A stretch of 64,000 bases of DNA from Eonycteris spelaea (Eukaryota; Chordata; Mammalia; Chiroptera; Pteropodidae): contig PUFA01000007.1 in NCBI GenBank assembly GCA_003508835.1, positions 18,561,001-18,625,000 on the forward strand. The letters are read 5' to 3'. A program made the translations under genes and the position numbers. The notes beneath the pieces are model-generated. The model was given only the letters and a program-made list of their open reading frames with translations. It searched no databases and was not told where the DNA came from. Positions 35,461-47,600 of this stretch are shown here, in pieces (position 1 is the stretch's first letter; each line of letters opens with the position of its first letter).

Positions 35461-35960
35461 TTTTTGTTAACCCTACATTATAGTATAAAATTCCAATTTG
35501 AATAATTAGAGGAGACACTTTTCAGGGTCCAGAGACCTAAAGCTTATGCAATCATTGATCTATGTCTTACAGAAACATTCTTATCCTTCTTTTTCCAACT
35601 TTAAATGCCCCCACTGGACTCATTTAATTTGAAGGAGTGTTCCCACTGAGCTCTGTGTAAAAAAGAAATTGCTATGATATGAATATTTACACATCCACAT
35701 TAAACTAGACATGAAAATATTCCAACTACTCCACTCATTCAATTAGTATTTCAGTCTAATGGATATGGAAGACTCACTGACTTGTGGTCTATTTCCTAGC
35801 TATTCTCTGCAGAAGGAACTAGAACAATGTGTGCCTTACTAATTGCATAACTGGATGTTCCAAGATTGCTCTGACCCTCTGTAGAGCAAGATATAATACA
35901 ACAAGATTTCTGTGTGGGAGAGGCTGGCATGATTTTTCAAGATTCAAAGAAAGTATTAGA
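35461..35960. other. Unassigned sequence
   Basis: No gene or repeat recognised. The two opposing frames at 35819-36038 are mutual shadows. Confidence 0.5.
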
Positions 35961-36105
35961 ATCCTTTTAATTGTAAGAGACAGAATACCAATTTCTGATT
36001 GTCTCAAAACAGAGAATGGGGATGCACAAATGTTTTAGTTCATATATGTGAAATGTTACATAATACATTGACTTTGTGCAAATTATTCTCTTTCTGCCCA
36101 ATTTC
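35961..36105 (+). mobile_element. Unnamed medium-reiteration repeat, left part
   Basis: aattgtaagagacagaatac followed by gtttagttcatatatg-like sequence resembles the opening of a widespread mammalian repeat whose later part appears at 36560-37010. Sequence between the two parts looks like an insertion. I cannot name the family. Confidence 0.35.
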
Positions 36106-36535
36106 CCACACATTATCCACCTTTCCTCAGCCTTCTCTACAACACTGGAGGCTTTTGTGCTAAGCTCTCCTCCAATCTGGTGATGACAAGGGAGTTACTA
36201 GCCAGAGATTGGAGAGCTGGCTGAGAAAAATGTCAGAGCCTTTCTTTTTTACTCACTCTTTAGGGCTGAGTTTCTATCTCCCCACTACAGATATACCCCA
36301 CACAAGGCACTTCACAATTCCAGCTTTTTCTGAGCTGGTAAAACACTATTTCTTCCTCCTTGTCCCTTCACCTCCGAGACTAACTTTTCATTTTTCCTCA
36401 GCTTTGAGTGCCTCGGCCTTCCTTATTTATCCCCTTACTCTTGCTCACTCCTCTGTAAATAATTGTTCCACGAAAATATTTTTCCTATAAACCATCTGGA
36501 GTGAATTCTGCTTCCCCTGGGAACTGATTGACAGA
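36106..36535 (+). mobile_element. LTR-like or MER-like insert, family not named
   Basis: Separates the two halves of the surrounding repeat. Its 3' part, cactcctctgtaaataattg, then ccatctggagtgaattctgc and ttcccctgggaactgattga, resembles a recurrent mammalian LTR ending. No coding content; the 93-codon frame at 36209-36490 is not a gene. Confidence 0.4.
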
Positions 36536-36559
36536 AGCTAAGGGCTGCTTGATCTAGAG

Positions 36560-37010
36560 CTCAAACCATGTTATTAAAACCCACTTTTTTTTTTTTTTTC
36601 TTTCTCAGCTTTATGCTCCTCCATCTTGGCTCATCTTTAGGCTTCATGTGGTAGCAAGATGGTTACTAGAACTCCAGACTGATAGCTTCTCATTCCAGAG
36701 TCTAATTTCTTCTTTCCTTCTCAGAAATTTGAATAGAAAACTTGAAGGACTACTCATTAGCCCAAGTTGGGGCTGAACCAAACTTTGTGTTCAGAGTAAT
36801 GAAATGACACCTAGTCAGGCAAAAATACAAATCCCATACTTCCCACACCCCAAGGGACACGGGGTAGAGTCAACACCAGCTAAAGTCCTTGGACTGAGAG
36901 TGAGAGAGAGAGACAGAGTTCTTAAGAGTAATTTCTGTGTACTATTTGAAAAAGAAGGGAAAGTGAATATTGATGGACACGAATCATGCATGCTCACACA
37001 AAATAAATTC
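36560..37010 (+). mobile_element. Unnamed medium-reiteration repeat, right part
   Basis: ttcatgtggtagcaagatgg, ttactagaactccagactga, and tagcccaagttggggctgaa match blocks seen in a recurrent mammalian repeat. A relative occurs at 43385-43650 (catgtggactctagcttcac). A T15 tract (36585-36599) and a short GA run (36896-36914) are included. Confidence 0.4.
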
Positions 37011-37269
37011 ACTTAGTTGGGACCACGAAGCTGAGCCTGGAAAAAAGTCATATTCCTATTGCATCTACCCCAACACTCTTCACCCAGGCCCCAGACCCAT
37101 CTGCCTTTTTCTTTCTATCTCTGTACAACCAGGATGCCATAATTGAAAGGCTCCTTTCACCTATGAAACATTTTGATAACCCCATTCTTTTATGAGGTTA
37201 GGGAAATGCTGTCAATTTTCAATTTGTATTTTTGTACGTAATGCTTATTAAAATTAACGTGCTCTCAAT

Positions 37270-37740
37270 ATAAAACCCAAATATGTTACCATGGCCCAGA
37301 GAACGCTATTAAATCTGGTTCCTGCCTCCCTCTATGATCTTATTTCCTACTAGGATGTCTTCATCTGTCTACAATGAAGCTTCATTGACCTGCTTAAATT
37401 TCCGGGACATATTAAGCTTGTTTCCTCCTTGGGGATGCTGCATATGCTGCTACGTCTACTTGGAATTTGCCCCACCCCCATCTTCACAGGCTGATTCTTT
37501 TTTACCATTCAAGCCTTAGCCTAAATGTCACCTCTTAACTGAGACTGTCTTAAGCTTCCTCCTTAAAAAAAAAAAAAAAAAAAAAATCCATTATTATGTC
37601 TTATGGTACTCTCACAGAATTTATTCTCACTGAAAATTGTCTTATTGATTTGTTCTTTTTCTCTCTCCCACCAGATTTTCTATTATTTTTGTTCGACACA
37701 CAGTAGGCACTCAGTAAATATCAACTGAATGAATAACCAT
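37270..37740 (+). mobile_element. L2 3' part
   Basis: Sense L2: atctggttcctgcctccctc, tatgatcttatttcctacta, gatgctgcatatgctgctac, ttggaatttgccccaccccc, gccttagcctaaatgtcacc, then cacacagtaggcactcagta and aatatcaactgaatgaataa at the 3' end. A 22 nt poly-A (37565-37586) has expanded inside it. It ends with the canonical L2 tail. Confidence 0.9.
37565..37586 (+). repeat. Poly-A tract, 22 nt
   Basis: An uninterrupted A run inside L2. L2 sequence continues on both sides, so this is a homopolymer expansion and not the tail of an inserted SINE. Confidence 0.9.
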
Positions 37741-38354
37741 GGTAATAAAGAGACCCAAAGTTAATAGCTCCTTTTTACTAAAAAAATAATAGAATTTCAG
37801 GTTGAAGAAGAATGGACATTAGGAAAAGATCTTCTGATGCCCTACAAATCTACATATTTATAGATATATTGTTGAAATAAGAAAGTAAATAAAATTTTAG
37901 AAATGGAAATACAAATATATTTAATGGAGCATCAGAGGTTTGTCAAGGTGTTTTGTTTTGCTTTGTTTTCCTGATCAGGTTTCAAGGAAAGTGGACTCTG
38001 GAAGCATAAAACATGTGAATCAGGTAGAAAATCATTATTCATGCCAACACTGGAAACCACTATTGTTCTTAATAGACATAATATTTTATGAATAGGTTCA
38101 GAAATGGGTCACAAAATGACTGTCGTGAATTGGTTATATCCAGATTCCCATGTTTCTAGTGCAAACTACTTTTCCACCCGCTCCACTCCCACATGGAGCA
38201 CTGAGGAAGAACACAATTACAATCCTGAGACTGATAGTTACTATGGAATAAGCGGTGGTATACATAAGACAAAGGGCTGGGATGAGTATGGTATTTTGAA
38301 TCAACGGCATGTGGTAAAGCGCAAAGAAAATCTTGGATTAGTTTAACCCTAATT
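37741..38354. other. Unassigned sequence
   Basis: No gene or repeat recognised. The 80-codon frame at 38104-38346 shows no family signature. Confidence 0.5.
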
Positions 38355-38620
38355 AGGCTGAGTTTAGGCAGCATGGGATTCTGGCTCTCCCACTTTCTGC
38401 TTGCTAAATTAGGAAGCTTTCTTTGCCCTTCTGATTCTCAGTTTTCTCATGGTGAAAATAGTGGTAATATTATTCCATAGCAGAATGATATCAAACACAA
38501 ATACATTTTAGTACGATTATGAGAAACTAATGCTGGAACCCATGTAAAAGACATCACACTACCTGAGACAGTAAGCTCTCAGCCAATGCTGACTTCTAAT
38601 ACCTAATACTGTCATCATTA
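38355..38620 (+). mobile_element. MIR SINE
   Basis: gcagcatgggattctggctc, tcccactttctgcttgctaa, tctgattctcagttttctca and tggtgaaaatagtggtaata follow sense MIR, with a decayed 3' part. Confidence 0.7.
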
Positions 38621-39029
38621 CTGCATGCATTACTCTAGGAATTCAAGAAAGTTATCAACACCTATTTTCAGAGGCTAATGTAAATCAAGTCAAAATTCTT
38701 TCATTTTTTATTCCTAAATACATTATCCCTACCCAAAAGAAACATGGTCAAAAAATAAAGATTTAGCAATAAATACAAATTTGCCCGCATTTATATTTGT
38801 GTGTGCTACTGAGTTTATCTCTTTGAAACATTTCATTATTTGCAAATTAAAAAAAAAAAAACAGGAAATACCAATTATCTGGGTAATTCAAATAATTAAA
38901 TGACAGTGAATACGAAAGAACTTAGAGTGGAGATGTAGCAAACACTCAAAATGGTCATTACTGTTATTATTATATTTTAAGATGAACTTTTAACTTGTAA
39001 TTTATATATTAAGACTAACGTTTTAGTAG
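38621..39029. other. Unassigned AT-rich sequence
   Basis: No gene or repeat recognised; A run near 38850-38861. Confidence 0.5.
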
Positions 39030-39178
39030 TTTTGACAAATGTTACCAGCCCTATCACATATAGGAAGAAATAGACTCAGAAACCACAGATTGCCTTCAGT
39101 AGAAGCTAGAAAATAGGATCTTGACCTCAGGTTTTCTTATGTCAATAGCCTTACTTTTTCCATCACATCATATCACTT
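39030..39178 (-). mobile_element. MIR fragment, antisense
   Basis: aagaaatagactcagaaacc, acagattgccttcagtagaa and ataggatcttgacctcaggt correspond to the reverse MIR core in decayed form. Confidence 0.5.
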
Positions 39179-39180
39179 CT

Positions 39181-39649
39181 GATTTGTGGTTTTTATTTAA
39201 AGTCTCTGGCATAGTAAAGAGGAGGAACCTGTTATCTGTCTTGCTTCACTAGAGGACACAGGAAAAGGTGTACTACAACAAGCAGCACTAATATAATGCA
39301 GATAGGCTTCCTGACCTACAAGCCTGTTACAAGCCTGTTCGATCTAAATTTACAGCAGAGAAATTCTGCAAAGGAGACTTTTAAAGCAGTGGTCTTTGGT
39401 CTATATCCCACTTCTAAATGTAAATGTTCCAGTTCTCAAGACTGGTAAAACATGATTCTTCTGCTACATGGATATGCCAGGTTTCTGAATTCTTAATTTG
39501 AAGAATGGTGGCAACCAGTTCTGGAAGCCCTTGACTTAAGGTCATGTTTTGCATTAGCTAAAGTTCATCGTTTTTAAGGCAAAGGAGCTGCTATTATCAC
39601 TAGTTTTTTGCAACACAAGTCATTCTCCTACACTGTTTATGGTGTCCTT
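39181..39649. other. Unassigned sequence
   Basis: No gene or repeat recognised. Confidence 0.5.
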
Positions 39650-40240
39650 CCCCCTTTTTAATGCAAATTGCTTTCACATCCTTTTATTGCATTTTCTGTA
39701 AGTCATTTTTCTTTTCAGCACCTACTATCCTGTTTCTCAGCTCCATGCATTTGCACACATTGTTCTCCATGCCTGGAAACGTCTATTTTCCCTGTCCCTG
39801 TTCCCCATGTGACATCCTCCCACATGGCAACTATTTACCCTTCAAAATACTGACTCTCTCTGCCTCTATAAATTGACTCCACTCCCCAGGGGCCTGCTCT
39901 CTCTTTCACAACAGTTTATCAGAGAAGAGTACCTTGAATCTATTCCTGTTTTTACATTTATCATTTAATATGTTTAATATTGTTTAACAAAATTTACAAA
40001 TTGGTACTGTCTCAAAATTATCCCAAGCTCTTACAGAATGAACAAATCAAACACAACTGCTGCTCCCACGGTTCTGCCAAATCATATATTTGTTTAACTA
40101 TCAGCCTCACCTTCATGTATCATGGGTACCATGAAAACAAAGAGTGTGTCTCATGTATCATCAAACCTATAGTGCCTAGCATAATGCCTGACACATATTA
40201 GTCACTGATTAAATATTTGCTGAATCATAATGGTTAATAA
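39650..40240 (+). mobile_element. L2 3' part
   Basis: Sense L2: ccatgcatttgcacacattg, ttctccatgcctggaaacgt, catgtgacatcctcccacat, a deleted or diverged middle, then gagtgtgtctcatgtatcat, agtgcctagcataatgcctg, acacatattagtcactgatt and aaatatttgctgaatcat at the 3' end. Confidence 0.85.
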
Positions 40241-40815
40241 GTTGTATTCTGTATTATTATAAAAAATATTATGATTTAGAGTCAGACAATTCAGTAAAAG
40301 ATGTGACTTTAGCTTCTTCTCTGCAGATTCCCAAAAGACTGCTGTCTTACATTAGAGGTAGCTGAATCTGCCCTTCAGCACAATTTGTTGACTTTGACGA
40401 GTTATTCCCTCAAGTACTGCACCAAGCTTTGCTTAATGAGATGCCAGAGGTGCTAGGATCATTGCAGACAATATTTAGTTGCATGATACAGACTTTGCAG
40501 CTAGAAGAGCCTGGAAGGACATATGAGAAACATTATAGAATAAGAGCAGCCTGGTTTTTATTTTAAAGGAAGCAGGACAAAGCCTCAGTTTCAGAAAGTC
40601 TTGGTGTAAACTTTCCTTTTGCAAGTGACAACGGAAATAAGCAAGGAAATCTTTTAACTTCCTGATTGGCTTTAGAATTGTACCTTCATTTATGGTCATG
40701 TCTGAATCCACTCTAATCCTGTCCATTCTATCATTTACTGTGAACATATCTTTAAATGTATGTATTATATAACCTACATAACAAACACAAATAATATTTG
40801 TATTTATCCCTCAAC
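40241..40815. other. Unassigned sequence
   Basis: No repeat named. The 90-codon minus frame at 40475-40747 has no recognisable motif. Confidence 0.5.
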
Positions 40816-41055
40816 CAAAATATGGTAAAAATCTACTAGAAGCCAGAGCCTATGACAGGCATGGGGCTATAAGTGTAAAAGGAGTCACTAACACTCTCTG
40901 TTCTTTGGGGGAGGCAGACTCCAGAGCAGAAATATATAATGTCAATGCAATCGATGCCATATTAAAGGTATAACCACAGGCTGAGAAACCCCACAAGAGG
41001 CAGCAATTAAGTTTTGCTCATGAATCATTTAGCTGGGATTTGAAAGATGAGGGAC
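40816..41055 (-). mobile_element. L2 3' part, antisense
   Basis: Reverse L2: agcctatgacaggcatgggg, aaggagtcactaacactctc, gaggcagactccagagcaga, and catttagctgggatttgaaa followed by gatgaggga. It directly abuts the MaLR LTR on its right. Confidence 0.65.
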
Positions 41056-41057
41056 TG

Positions 41058-41438
41058 GTACTATGGACTGAATGTGTGTGTCCCCTTTGCCCAAATCTAT
41101 GTTAAAGTGTTAACCTCCAATGTTATGGTATTAAGAGGTGAGGCCTTTCAGAGGTAATTAGGTTTATATGAGGTCATGAGAGTGGAGCTCTCATGATGGG
41201 ATTAGTGTCCTAGAAAAATGGACATGAAAAAAACTCTCCCCCATGTAAGGATACAGCAAAGAGGTGGCTGTCTGAATAAACCAGGAGAGGACCCTCACAG
41301 GACACTGAATCTGCAGAATGCATAATGTTGGGCTTTTAGATCCATAAATTTGGCAATTAAATGTCTGTGGTTTAAGTCAGTTAGCCTGCGGTGCCTGTTA
41401 CTAAGCAGACTAGGTCTTAGCTTGAGCAGACTAAAACA
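41058..41438 (+). mobile_element. MST/MLT1A-type MaLR LTR (5' LTR)
   Basis: tactatggactgaatgtgtg, tgtcccctttgcccaaatct, gttatggtattaagaggtga, ggcctttcagaggtaattag, ctcatgatgggattagtgtc, aggacactgaatctgcagaa and gcttgagcagactaaaaca follow the MaLR LTR order. Internal sequence follows directly, so this is a 5' LTR rather than a solo LTR. Confidence 0.9.
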
Positions 41439-42420
41439 GAAATCGGTTGCAAGAAGTGGGGTGCCGCCATAACAACTATCTAAAAATGTGAAAGTGGCTT
41501 TGGAACTGGGGAGTGGATAGAAGCTAGAAAAGTTTGGAGGTGCATGCTAGAAAAACCTAGATTTCCACGAACAGAATTTTAAGGATTTGAGAACTCAGGA
41601 AAAGAACATTTTAAAAGAGGGGATTTGCACAAAAAAGTTTCCACCTTTGAGAAAACACATGAGCGTAGAGAGACTGTTGATAGAAATTTGTATGGTAAAG
41701 GCCAATTTTGTGAAATCTCAGATGGAAATGAGAAACAGTTTACTGGACAATAAAAAGAAGGTGATCCTTGTTATGAAGTGACAAAGAACTTGGCTGCATC
41801 ATGTTTCTGTTCTAGCATTTTGTGGAAGAGAGAAACTTATGAAGCAATGAAATGGATATTTAGCTTAGGAGATTTTAAGCAAATCGTTGCCACTGAGGCA
41901 TGGTTCCTCCTGATTGCTTAGAGTAAAATGCAAGAAGAGAGAAATGAACTGAAGAAGGAATTTTTAAACAAAAAGGGACCCGAATTTAAAGATTTAGAAA
42001 ATTCTCAGCTTGTACATAACGCAAAAAAATGAAAAAAAAAAAAAAAACAAGTTCAGAAGAGAACATTAAAGGTGTTTCAGACCAATCATTTGAAGAAGAT
42101 TACAGGAAGTGTGGCCCAGCAGGAACAATGTCAATCTGAGTTGAAGAAAATGAAAACAGAATGACATGAAGAAAGGTTATCAGACTTCTTGGATTTTCCA
42201 AGCCTGGTCAGACCGTAGAGTTATCTCGTTGTGAATATACAAAAATTCTTCAAGAATTTACAGAAATGAAGACTGACCCTAAAGTCAATTCAGAAAGCAA
42301 CAGAGTTACCGCTTCGGTTTCAAAAGGTGGGGGATGAGGGGTGGCAGCCTAGATGTCAACAGGCCAGACAGGTTCTGCTCCAAGCCTTGGGTGTAGGGCC
42401 ACCCTGTTCTTGGACAAGCC
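41439..42420 (+). mobile_element. MaLR internal region
   Basis: Continues from the LTR with gcaagaagtggggtgccgcc, aaatgtgaaagtggctttgg, aactggggagtggatagaag, and gttactggacaataaaaaga, the recurrent internal sequence of MST/THE-class MaLR elements. It is decayed, with no retroviral gene and no intact frame (a 64-codon frame at 41587 is debris). No 3' LTR is present: the element breaks off into L2 near 42420. Confidence 0.8.
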
Positions 42421-42424
42421 AATC

Positions 42425-42855
42425 TCTCTTTTTTTGTACCATTGTACACACCATCTCTTCTTGCCTGAAAGTCGTCCATGCATTCCCTACACCCCCATTT
42501 GCATGGCTGATATTTTTTGTCATTTAGGTCTTAGCACAAAAATTGCTGCTCACAGATACCCTCCCTAAATGCCCCAAATAAACTATCTCTTTCAACATTT
42601 ACCTCTTTATCCTGATTGCTTATACTTTGAAATAAAAATCTGAGCACCAAGAAATAATAAGTTAACAGATTCAATCTGTCTTGGACACTGCTTTATCCTC
42701 ACCTCACAGAATAGTCCCTGGTATGTACTAGTGCTTTTTAAATTTTCACACATAATTGATTTCTCATCTCGCATTTCTCATATGTTGATCTATCTACAAC
42801 TCTTGTATGACTATTTATTGCCCAGATTATAGAGTTCTTGGGAGACTCCAAACTT
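42425..42855 (+). mobile_element. L2 3' part
   Basis: Sense L2 in decayed form: cgtccatgcattccctacac, atcttatacttt-type central region, ctcacagataccctccctaa, and ctatttattgcccagattat near 42810. Frames at 42327-42568 overlap it and are not genes. Confidence 0.6.
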
Positions 42856-42864
42856 CTTTTCCCA

Positions 42865-43233
42865 TGTATATTAGTTGGGTATGCCATAAGGAAGTACTAC
42901 GGGCTGGGTGGCTTAAACAACAGAAATTTATTTTCTCACAATTCTGAAGACAGAAGTATTGGCAGGTTGGCTTCTTTCGAAGCTTCTCTTTTGGGCTTGT
43001 GGACGGCTGTCTTCTCCCTGTGTCTTCATATGATCTTCCCTTTGCGTGTGTCTGTCCTAATTTCCTCTTCTTATAGGAACACCAGACATATGGGATTAGG
43101 GCATATCCCAATGACCTAATTTAGCCTTTATTACATCTTTAAAGATTCTATCTCCAAATAGTTATATTCTGAAGTGCAGATTTCAAAAATATGAATTTTG
43201 GGGGGTAGGGGGAACATAATTCATCCCATAATA
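42865..43233 (-). mobile_element. MLT1-type MaLR LTR, antisense
   Basis: tgtatattagttgggtatgc, ctgggtggcttaaacaacag, aaatttattttctcacaatt, ctgtgtcttcatatgatctt, cctcttcttataggaacacc, gggattagggcatatcccaa and aatatgaattttgggggg are the reverse-complement MLT1 order. Solo LTR, oriented opposite to the MaLR at 41058-42420. Confidence 0.92.
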
Positions 43234-43384
43234 CTATGTGACTTATGACTCTGAATCTGTTAGGATACTTAGAGATTACTACACAAAATAATTTATAATT
43301 CTTAAAACTTTCTTGATATAGACCATGGATCTCAATTTTTTCTTTTTTCAGTAAACACTGATATAGTAAATTATATGCTAAGGT

Positions 43385-43650
43385 CGTATAACAAAGAGAC
43401 CTCAAGATAAAGTAACAAGCAAAATAAATGCTTATCTTTCTCTTGGTTCAGAAGTAGGAGGATGTCTAAAGCAGGGGGCAATTCTGCTGCACAAAGTTAT
43501 ATTCAGGAATCTGGTTCCCTTCCATCTTGTTGCCCTACTATTTGCTAAGGTGGTTTTTATCATGTGGACTCTAGCTTCACAGCACAACCTTCTGTTTTAG
43601 ACAGAGAAAAATGCAGAGAAGAAATGGAGAATAAGCAGTTTTCTTAAAGT
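43385..43650. mobile_element. Unnamed medium-reiteration repeat
   Basis: cgtataacaaagagacctca, agataaagtaacaagcaaaa, cttccatcttgttgccctac, tatttgctaaggtggttttt and catgtggactctagcttcac match a recurrent mammalian repeat also sampled at 36560. Family name not recalled with certainty. Confidence 0.45.
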
Positions 43651-44224
43651 GTGTAGATCTGGAATTAAGCTCTTTATTTCCTATTGTATTCCAAATAATT
43701 TACTCACATGATCATACCGTTTGCAAGAGAAGCTTGAAACTTTGGTCTCTGTCTGAGTGATCACATGATTTTCCATGTGAACGACACCATGTGTGATAAT
43801 TGAGGTGCTTATTACTAAGAGGAAGAAGAAAGATTGTATATTTGAGGTAAAAATCTCTGTCAAGGTGGCTTACAGCAGTATTTTGGACAGATGATAGTAT
43901 AAGGAATGGTCCTTTTATCTATGGATTATTCTCATTTAAAAGTTTAAGATTAGCTCAATCTTTTGTAATTATATTTGAAACCTGGGATTATTTTCTTCCC
44001 AAGTGTGATATAAATTCCATTTACTTTGATCATACTTCCTAATCAACCTAGGATTACTTATGACAGAAATTTAAACCCAAATATTTTATATAATTTCATG
44101 ATGTTTTATATAAATTAGAGACATGAGAGAAAGCCAGACAACAAGAGAACAACTCAAGAAGCAAAAGATACAGGATGATATACTTCAAAGGACACTGTTT
44201 GGGAAGGGACACTAAGTGTACAAG
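43651..44224. other. Unassigned sequence
   Basis: No gene or repeat recognised. Confidence 0.5.
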
Positions 44225-44400
44225 CATTAGCCAATATCCAGAAGAATGACTGTTGGCAAGTTACTTCACATCTCTGAGTCTCAGTTTCCACATTTCCTGA
44301 TTATGATACTTTCCCCATGATGGTTTTCATAAAGGCTTAGACTAACGTGTGAAAATCAACCTAGAGAAACTCAATAAACTCTAATACGTTTTGGTGGTTT
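44225..44400 (+). mobile_element. MIR SINE
   Basis: gactgttggcaagttacttc, acatctctgagtctcagttt, ccacatttcctgattatgat and cataaaggcttagac follow sense MIR from its core to its tail; the 5' tRNA-like part is lost or diverged. Confidence 0.8.
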
Positions 44401-44439
44401 CCTTCACTTAAGAACATGGTCCCTAGATAAGACTCTCTG

Positions 44440-44630
44440 ATAGGTATTTAATGTTTGTAACACTGAACGATTCTCTTAAAACTCTCTACATCCCAGTTCT
44501 CTTGACTATAGAATGAAGGTAGCAATAGCACCAAATTCAGAGTGTTGATATGAGGTTTCAGTAAAACTACCTATAGAGATGCTCTATGCATTCTAAGTGT
44601 TCAGTAAACATTACTGCCATGATTTTTCCC
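44440..44630 (+). mobile_element. MIR SINE
   Basis: ctctacatcccagttctctt, gactatagaatgaaggtagc, agagtgttgatatgaggttt, and cattctaagtgttcagtaaa follow sense MIR, adjacent to another MIR on the left. Confidence 0.7.
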
Positions 44631-47600
44631 CTGTCAGATATTGTGGCTCAGGTTAGATGGGGGTCTTCCTCCAACCCCATCTGATGCCCTAGCTCTCTAC
44701 AAATGGCCTGTACTGCTAGAGAAAAAGGAAAGATGCACAGCACATCTGTTTCCCATTGAAGAGGCCTTCAGGCTGGGCTCCTTAAAAATTAAACTGCATT
44801 ATTGCCATTAAACACATGAAGTCTTCTTTGCATGGTGAAGCTGTTCATACTTAGAGTGGAAAATTACAACTTCCAAAATTGTCTCCCCAGGGGAAATCTA
44901 ATGGGTATGTATTTTATTTGGTGTCTCTCATAAATGATCCCTACCAAATGAAAAAAAGATCTGATTAAAGTCATGAAAACTTTTTAACAGACAGTGACAA
45001 GAAAATTGTGGTGCATGCCCCTCACATTCATTTTTCTTAACACACACCTCCTGTCCTTGATCTATTAACCCAATAAGAGTATTTAGCATAAAAAGAGTAT
45101 TTTTTTAATGGCAACAAAAGCACAAAAAAACTTATAAAAATTTAGACAATTAATTCCCCATTTGGTCACTAAATAACCTCCAGGAAATAGCATTGAGCTC
45201 TAGGAACATTCAGAATTGACACCACCCATTCTCACATGGCACCATTTTCTATAGCAGACATGCTGTTGGAATTAACCCTAACACAACACCCTAATTCCCA
45301 ACAAATCATTTGCCTTTTTTGAGTAATGTCACCTGGGAACTGATGGATTCCCATGGCAATTACAAAAGTCATGCTGGAAACAGAACAATTGTTTAAGAGA
45401 AAAAATCAACCTAATCTGTCACCTTCATGGAAGTCTGTGTGCTTCGTCAACCAAATAGACAGACAGAGGTGACATGTATAGCTTAAGGAAGGAAAAAGCA
45501 TCTGAGAATAAAGCCAATGTCAAATTAATATATATCTTTGAAGCTTGGTTTAAGACCAATGACTCACAAGCATTTGTCGCAGGTGGGATGTAAACATAAT
45601 AGAAAGTGTCTCCTTGACACAGGAACACTTACAACTAGGAAATCTGAGCTTTTCACATTCTGAATTTGTGTGATTCCTCATCACTAGAGTCAGGTCAAAC
45701 AGTTATGGTAAGAGTACTCCACAGAGGTGTTGTTTACTTCTTTTTTGCATCACACAAGGGGATATATACATAAGATCTTGGCACTAATCATGATGTCAAG
45801 ATTGATAAACTGTGCCTGGTTTATGTTCCTGGTGAATCAATCATCCTATATTAAGATAAGCTTATTCTTTGGAAATATTAGGTAAACTGTGGGGAGATAA
45901 CTTTGAGACTATGGGAATATCCTGCTCCCTAAAAGTATTTTAGCTAATAGGTTTAGTGCTCTTTGATAATACTTGTCTAAATAAATCATTATATTGGCTG
46001 TTGGAAAATGGTGACCAGAATTTTAACAATTCTTTGCTTCAGCTGAGCTCTGGCTGTTTTCATCTTACACATATTGTAGATCTTCTAACTTTGCTTAGCT
46101 TGTAGGCAGCTCACAGAAAAACTTCAGCTGAGTTCTATTTCTAATGATCTTTCAAAAGCTTATAGACCAGAACTAAAATGCCTAACTCTTCTTCACCTCC
46201 CTTTACTATTTCCACACCCTGATTTCTTCTGATTTTATTTCTTGGCTTTCCACTCTGCTTCAAACTCTTTTAGAAAGGAGATTGATATAAAGAAATGTAT
46301 AGTTCCAGAATTGGAGTGACAGCTTTTTATTCTTGAATGGCCATATAGGAAGGAAAGAGGGGCCCTTTATGCCTGTGTCAGAGATATTCTCAAACTATCT
46401 TAAAGAACTAGTATTTAGGTTTTGGAAAATTTTTTCTGCTTATACAAAGAGGTGGCAAGATTAAAGAAGCAAGAAAAAAAAAATCCCTGCTGAAATATAC
46501 ATAATATTGATGTCTAGTCAATGAGACTTGGTGCTGGCATTTGTCAACTTTATACATAATCCAAGTCCTGGATTAATGATTTGCTTGGAAATATACCATA
46601 TTAAAAAGTTAAAATGCTACTTCCTTTATAGATTGTAAGGAAAAGAACAGTACAACAAACCTATTTTAAATGTAATTTTATACATGTGTTTATATTCCTC
46701 TTTAATTACTCAGCATATTCAGTATTTTGTTTGAAAATGAAAAAAAAAAAAAAAAGCAAGACTGCTCTCATCACTCACCCACAGGTCTATGAATCTTTTC
46801 TCAAAACCAGTGTGCCATTTTTTTTCTGGCAAAGTGCACACAATGCCAGGGAAATGGTTGCCGATTAATATGCCATTTCTGTTTGATATGAAGCCAAATC
46901 ATCTCATACTCTGAGAATGATTTTGTGAAGCAGTGAAAGAACTTTCTGATTGTGCTGCTTCAACACAGTGCAATAAGTTCCCTGGGAGATGGCTGAGAGA
47001 ATCGATTATCAATTGGCCAGCCATAATTATTATTCTCTAATTCAGAATTCTGGTCTATGATCAATGATTCAGGGGTTTACCAGAGAATGTCAAGAGAACC
47101 AAACATTTTGACCACCCTGACTGGCTTGCATCTTCAGCCAGCCTTTAATCAAAGCATCAATCCATCCAATTTAGAACACCCTGTCTATAACAGTGAGATT
47201 CTGAACTTCTGTCAACTGTCACCATGCTGAACTGAACTGCTGGGGCAAAAATGTGGAAGGTACCACAGAGCATTTGTTGATGGGTGTCACCTCACCCACC
47301 TAATAGGTAATCCCTAATGGCTTTTGCGAGGCACTCCACAACTCTTCACACACCATACACAGTCTCATACCAATTACTCTATGAAACACCTGGAAATAAT
47401 TTGCCTCCCACAAAATGCTAATAGTTCTAAGATGCTGATAAATTGAGGCATTGAACTGAGTGCCTCTTTCAAATAAGTCAGAGTTATGTTTTTCAAAACT
47501 GATTAGTCTAAAACGTTCTCAACAACAAAATAGAGAAAATAAAAATAATCTGAAGGTATGTGGTGGTCATTGCCTCTTCGTACTATAACTCTTTGTACTG

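Noticed and set aside
37565..37586. Poly-A tract as the tail of an inserted SINE or processed pseudogene
   Set aside because: L2 sequence continues on both sides of the tract with no inserted body or target duplication.
45270..45295. Telomere-like ttaaccctaaca string
   Set aside because: Only one or two imperfect units with no tandem array; not an interstitial telomeric repeat.
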